From Bactrocera neohumeralis (Eukaryota; Arthropoda; Insecta; Diptera; Tephritidae), in NCBI RefSeq assembly GCF_024586455.1, contig NW_026089624.1, positions 25,934,069-25,998,068 on the forward strand: a DNA stretch of 64,000 nucleotides, written 5' to 3'. Numbering within the stretch: position 1 is the stretch's first letter; each line of letters starts with the position of its first letter. Below, piece by piece: positions 62,788-64,000 of the stretch. The notes under the pieces were generated by a model, which worked only from the letters and a program-made list of their open reading frames with translations, was not told where the DNA came from and did not search any database. Made by a program: the position numbers and the translations under genes.

Positions 62788-62887
62788 NNNNNNNNNNNNN
62801 NNNNNNNNNNNNNNNNNNNNNNNNNNNNNNNNNNNNNNNNNNNNNNNNNNNNNNNNNNNNNNNNNNNNNNNNNNNNNNNNNNNNNNN
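62788..62887. other. Assembly gap (100 N)
   Basis: Run of exactly 100 N. Confidence 0.99.
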
Positions 62888-63330
62888 GTGCAGAGGTTTG
62901 GGCGATGACAGCAACCGATGAGTACACGTTGCGAGTTTTCGAGAAAAAAATTCTGCGAAAGATTTGTGGTCCTTTGCGCATTGACCACGGTGAATATCGC
63001 ATCCGATGGAACGATGAGCTGTACGAGATATATGACGACATTGACATAGTTCAGCGAATTAAAAGACAGCGGCTACGCTGGCTAGGTCATGTTGTCCGGA
63101 TGGATGAAAACACTCCAGCTCTGAAAGTATTCGAAGTGTACCCGCCGGGGGAAGCAGAGGAAGAGGAAGACTCACTCCGTTGGAAGGACTAAGTGGAGAA
63201 GGACCGGCTCTGCTTGAATATCTAATTGGCGCCACGGCAGCGAAAAGAAGAAACGACTGGCGCGCTGTTGTTAACTCGGCTATAATCGCGTAAGCGGTGT
63301 CTACGCCAATTAAGAAGAAGAAGAATGTGC
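62888..63330 (+). mobile_element. RTE-like LINE 3' fragment (plus strand)
   Basis: Frame 62905-63192: TLRVFEKKILRKICGPLRI, YDDIDIVQRIKRQRLRWLGH, a VVRMDENTPAL end and an acidic EAEEEED tract. The 3' terminus GTGTCTACGCCAATTAAG is followed by (AAG)4 at 63314-63327. Same family as 58931-62182. The 5' side is lost in the gap. Confidence 0.9.
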
Positions 63331-63540
63331 AAAACAAAATTAAACATATAATACATGCCACGTTGTAACATAACCTGCATGTCACCACATGGTAGGAAAC
63401 TTTAAGGTCACCTTCAAAAAGAAGTATATAACAAGAATTTTGCAATCGGATGATTAACTCCAACAATTCAATTATTAACTTCGACTAGCGGTACTTGGCA
63501 CTGACAACTAATCCAATTAGTTCCAGTGAGAACCAATCGG
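63331..63540. other. Leader of a gypsy-like element
   Basis: Non-coding. AGTTCCAGTGA(G/C)AACC occurs twice (about 63518 and 63559). Directly precedes a gag start. Confidence 0.4.
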
Positions 63541-63541
63541 A

Positions 63542-64000
63542 ATGGCAACTCATCTAAATAGTTCCAGTGACAACCGACCAGCATTGCAGCTGTCAGTGAG
63601 CGATATTGCGAAAGATGCACACAGAGTTCACGAATTCCGCGGAGACGACATATGTATATGCCCTCTCTTCATTTTTAAGAGAAGTCGACGCCGTACTGTA
63701 TACAGATCCAACTGCATGCGAATATGTATACCGAAAGGTAATCCTAAATAAAAATCAAGGTAAAGCATTACATGCAATTCGTACTATATCGTCAGATGCA
63801 AACTGGATCGAAATCAAAGCAACCCTAATCAGAACTTTCGGCATTAAGGAGACATGCCATCAACTTTACCAGCAAGCGTTTGCTCTTCGACATACTAACA
63901 TTAGAATTTATTTTGAATTGTTAGTAAATATATTATACATATTAAACGAAAAATTTGAATACGATGTAAGTAAACCAATAGAATTTAGTGCTCTAAATAA
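63542..64000 (+). pseudogene. gag: Gypsy Gag, N-terminal part, runs off the window
   Basis: ATG 63542: MATHLNSSSDNRPALQLSVS, HRVHEFRGDD. A shift near 63660-63690 moves to the frame EVDAVLYTDPTACEYVYRK-like, open to 64000, with ALHAIRTISSDANWIEIKAT, LIRTFGIKETCHQLYQQAF and ILNEKFEYDVSKP. These are capsid motifs of the gypsy/17.6 group. Incomplete because of the window edge. Confidence 0.8.

Overview
The window is 64 kb of AT-rich eukaryotic DNA made almost entirely of transposable elements (TEs) inserted into one another. It contains four 100-bp assembly gaps (3369-3468, 17849-17948, 47866-47965, 62788-62887). I found no single-copy host gene, tRNA, rRNA or CRISPR array that I could defend. 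The mix of families (P element, I-clade and RTE-like LINEs, env-bearing gypsy/errantivirus-like proviruses, piggyBac, hAT, mariners, PIF/Harbinger, Helitron) and an abundant GGACGGACAGAC-type dispersed repeat point to a fly. A tephritid fruit fly is my best guess, by inference only.

Layout. 0-5 kb: two tandem copies of a dispersed repeat, a gypsy pol scrap and an LTR. 5-12 kb: a foldback element, then an inverted relic of the same repeat invaded by a hAT element (6066-11314). That hAT holds a piggyBac (6117-8537), two deleted mariners and remnants of its own transposase; another mariner lies at 11359-12226. 12-18 kb: a LINE tail, then an I-clade LINE split by a P element (14458-17541) with perfect 21-bp inverted repeats and an 8-bp target duplication. 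18-25 kb: a GC-rich island with a broken ULP1/C48-like protease, an LTR-like segment, a mariner-like element, an endonuclease scrap and a relic of a gypsy with a SAP-domain Gag.

24.8-41.4 kb: an errantivirus-like provirus on the minus strand (LTR, decayed env, pol, gag) that seems to have been split by two PIF/Harbinger elements. Harbinger-1 (30834-37861) is itself split by a complete LTR element (32980-37114) whose gag-protease carries an N-terminal SAP domain and whose reverse transcriptase-integrase core is replaced by a Gly-rich coding segment. Harbinger-2 (38204-41002) has both genes intact, with all reading frames closing after removal of canonical introns. 41.4-45.6 kb: a second SAP-Gag gypsy on the minus strand, cut off exactly at the LTR of its neighbour.

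45.6-64 kb: LTR and leader fragments, a roughly 0.95-kb mariner palindrome, the 3' part of a Helitron, an errantivirus-like provirus (52679-62340) whose upstream LTR is split by an almost full-length RTE-like LINE (58931-62182), another LINE tail, and the start of a further gypsy gag running off the right edge.

The most interesting points are the SAP-domain Gag lineage, the apparent pol-for-Gly-rich-segment replacement, the apparently intact Harbinger-2 with a start codon split by an intron, the ULP1-like gene in a GC-rich island, and the mariner palindrome. The many precise target duplications allow a relative insertion chronology.
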